From the NCBI RefSeq assembly GCF_964204865.1, contig NC_135261.1, positions 8,060,001 to 8,124,000 of the forward strand: a stretch of DNA of 64,000 nucleotides. Direction: 5' to 3'. The notes beneath the pieces are model-generated. The model was given only the letters and a program-made list of their open reading frames with translations. It was not told where the DNA came from and did no database searches. The stretch is from Styela clava. Lineage: Eukaryota; Chordata; Ascidiacea; Stolidobranchia; Styelidae. Position 1 is the stretch's first letter; every line of letters begins with the position of its first letter. Below are positions 63,721 through 64,000 of this stretch, one piece after another. Both the position numbers and the translations under genes were made by a program.

Positions 63721-64000
63721 CTATGAATCCCGAAGTCTGAAATATTTACGGCGTTGAACTTCCTACACCATCCGCGCTTCTTGGATTAGAAACAAAGACG
63801 TTGTGTGGTTCACCATATGACTATGCAGTCTATGGTCTCCAATCGGTTGATTGAATACTTAAATCTTATATCAATACCCCACATAAAGACGTAGTACCAT
63901 GTCCGTACTCATTTTAGTTCGCGCCCCACGAAATGGAAATAAATGCCTTACTGAAACTTTGAATTTCAATTTCCAGCATTCGCTTGCAATAGCAATGGGC
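63721..64000. other. Right edge of the window, nothing recognised
   Basis: No exon or bounded repeat was supported. Confidence 0.4.

Overview
The window looks like nuclear DNA of an invertebrate animal. It is AT-rich, genes are split by GT-AG introns, and long stretches are non-coding and full of transposon remnants. The proteins (TGDS, SSNA1, NDUFS8, SSUH2, an AANAT-type acetyltransferase) have clear animal homologues and read closest to deuterostome versions. An ascidian tunicate is my best guess for the host. That is an inference and cannot be settled from the sequence alone.

Layout. Positions 1-7355 hold a large Helentron-type rolling-circle transposon. It has HUH Rep, PIF1-like helicase and C-terminal endonuclease domains, but its frame is broken once by a 140-bp direct duplication. 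A small unrecognised ORF lies at 7794-8267 (minus). Positions 8.3-16.4 kb contain only dispersed repeats and hairpins. Positions 16467-23616 (+) are a complete 12-exon TGDS gene (dTDP-glucose 4,6-dehydratase family), assembled here exon by exon, 361 codons plus stop. Positions 24-29.6 kb carry a hAT element, a tRNA-derived SINE and other repeats. SSNA1 lies at 29933-30280 (minus, one exon). NDUFS8, a complex I iron-sulphur subunit, spans 34612-37996 (minus, two coding exons); its intron carries a mariner derivative with identical 298-bp inverted arms. A four-exon GNAT/AANAT-like gene spans 41734-43860 (minus) with a foldback MITE in its first intron. Positions 44-56.6 kb show no recognisable gene but several DNA-transposon remnants. 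SSUH2 is an uninterrupted ORF at 56674-58134 (+). A major-facilitator transporter lies at 60952-62343 (minus). The right end repeats a dispersed family seen elsewhere in the window.

The genes show no operon-like or pathway relation to each other; they are independent housekeeping and accessory genes on both strands. The main theme is mobile DNA. Four non-autonomous hAT elements have exact 8-bp target duplications, one of them nested inside another repeat. There are also a palindromic mariner, TA-flanked elements, several MITEs and hairpins, a SINE family with three copies, and candidate non-autonomous Helentron relatives. I did not find a convincing new biological system. The most unusual items are the perfect mariner inverted repeat inside NDUFS8, the nearly intact Helentron, and the CaaX-like cysteine tail on SSUH2. 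All coordinates were read by eye, so splice sites and repeat edges may be off by a few bases.
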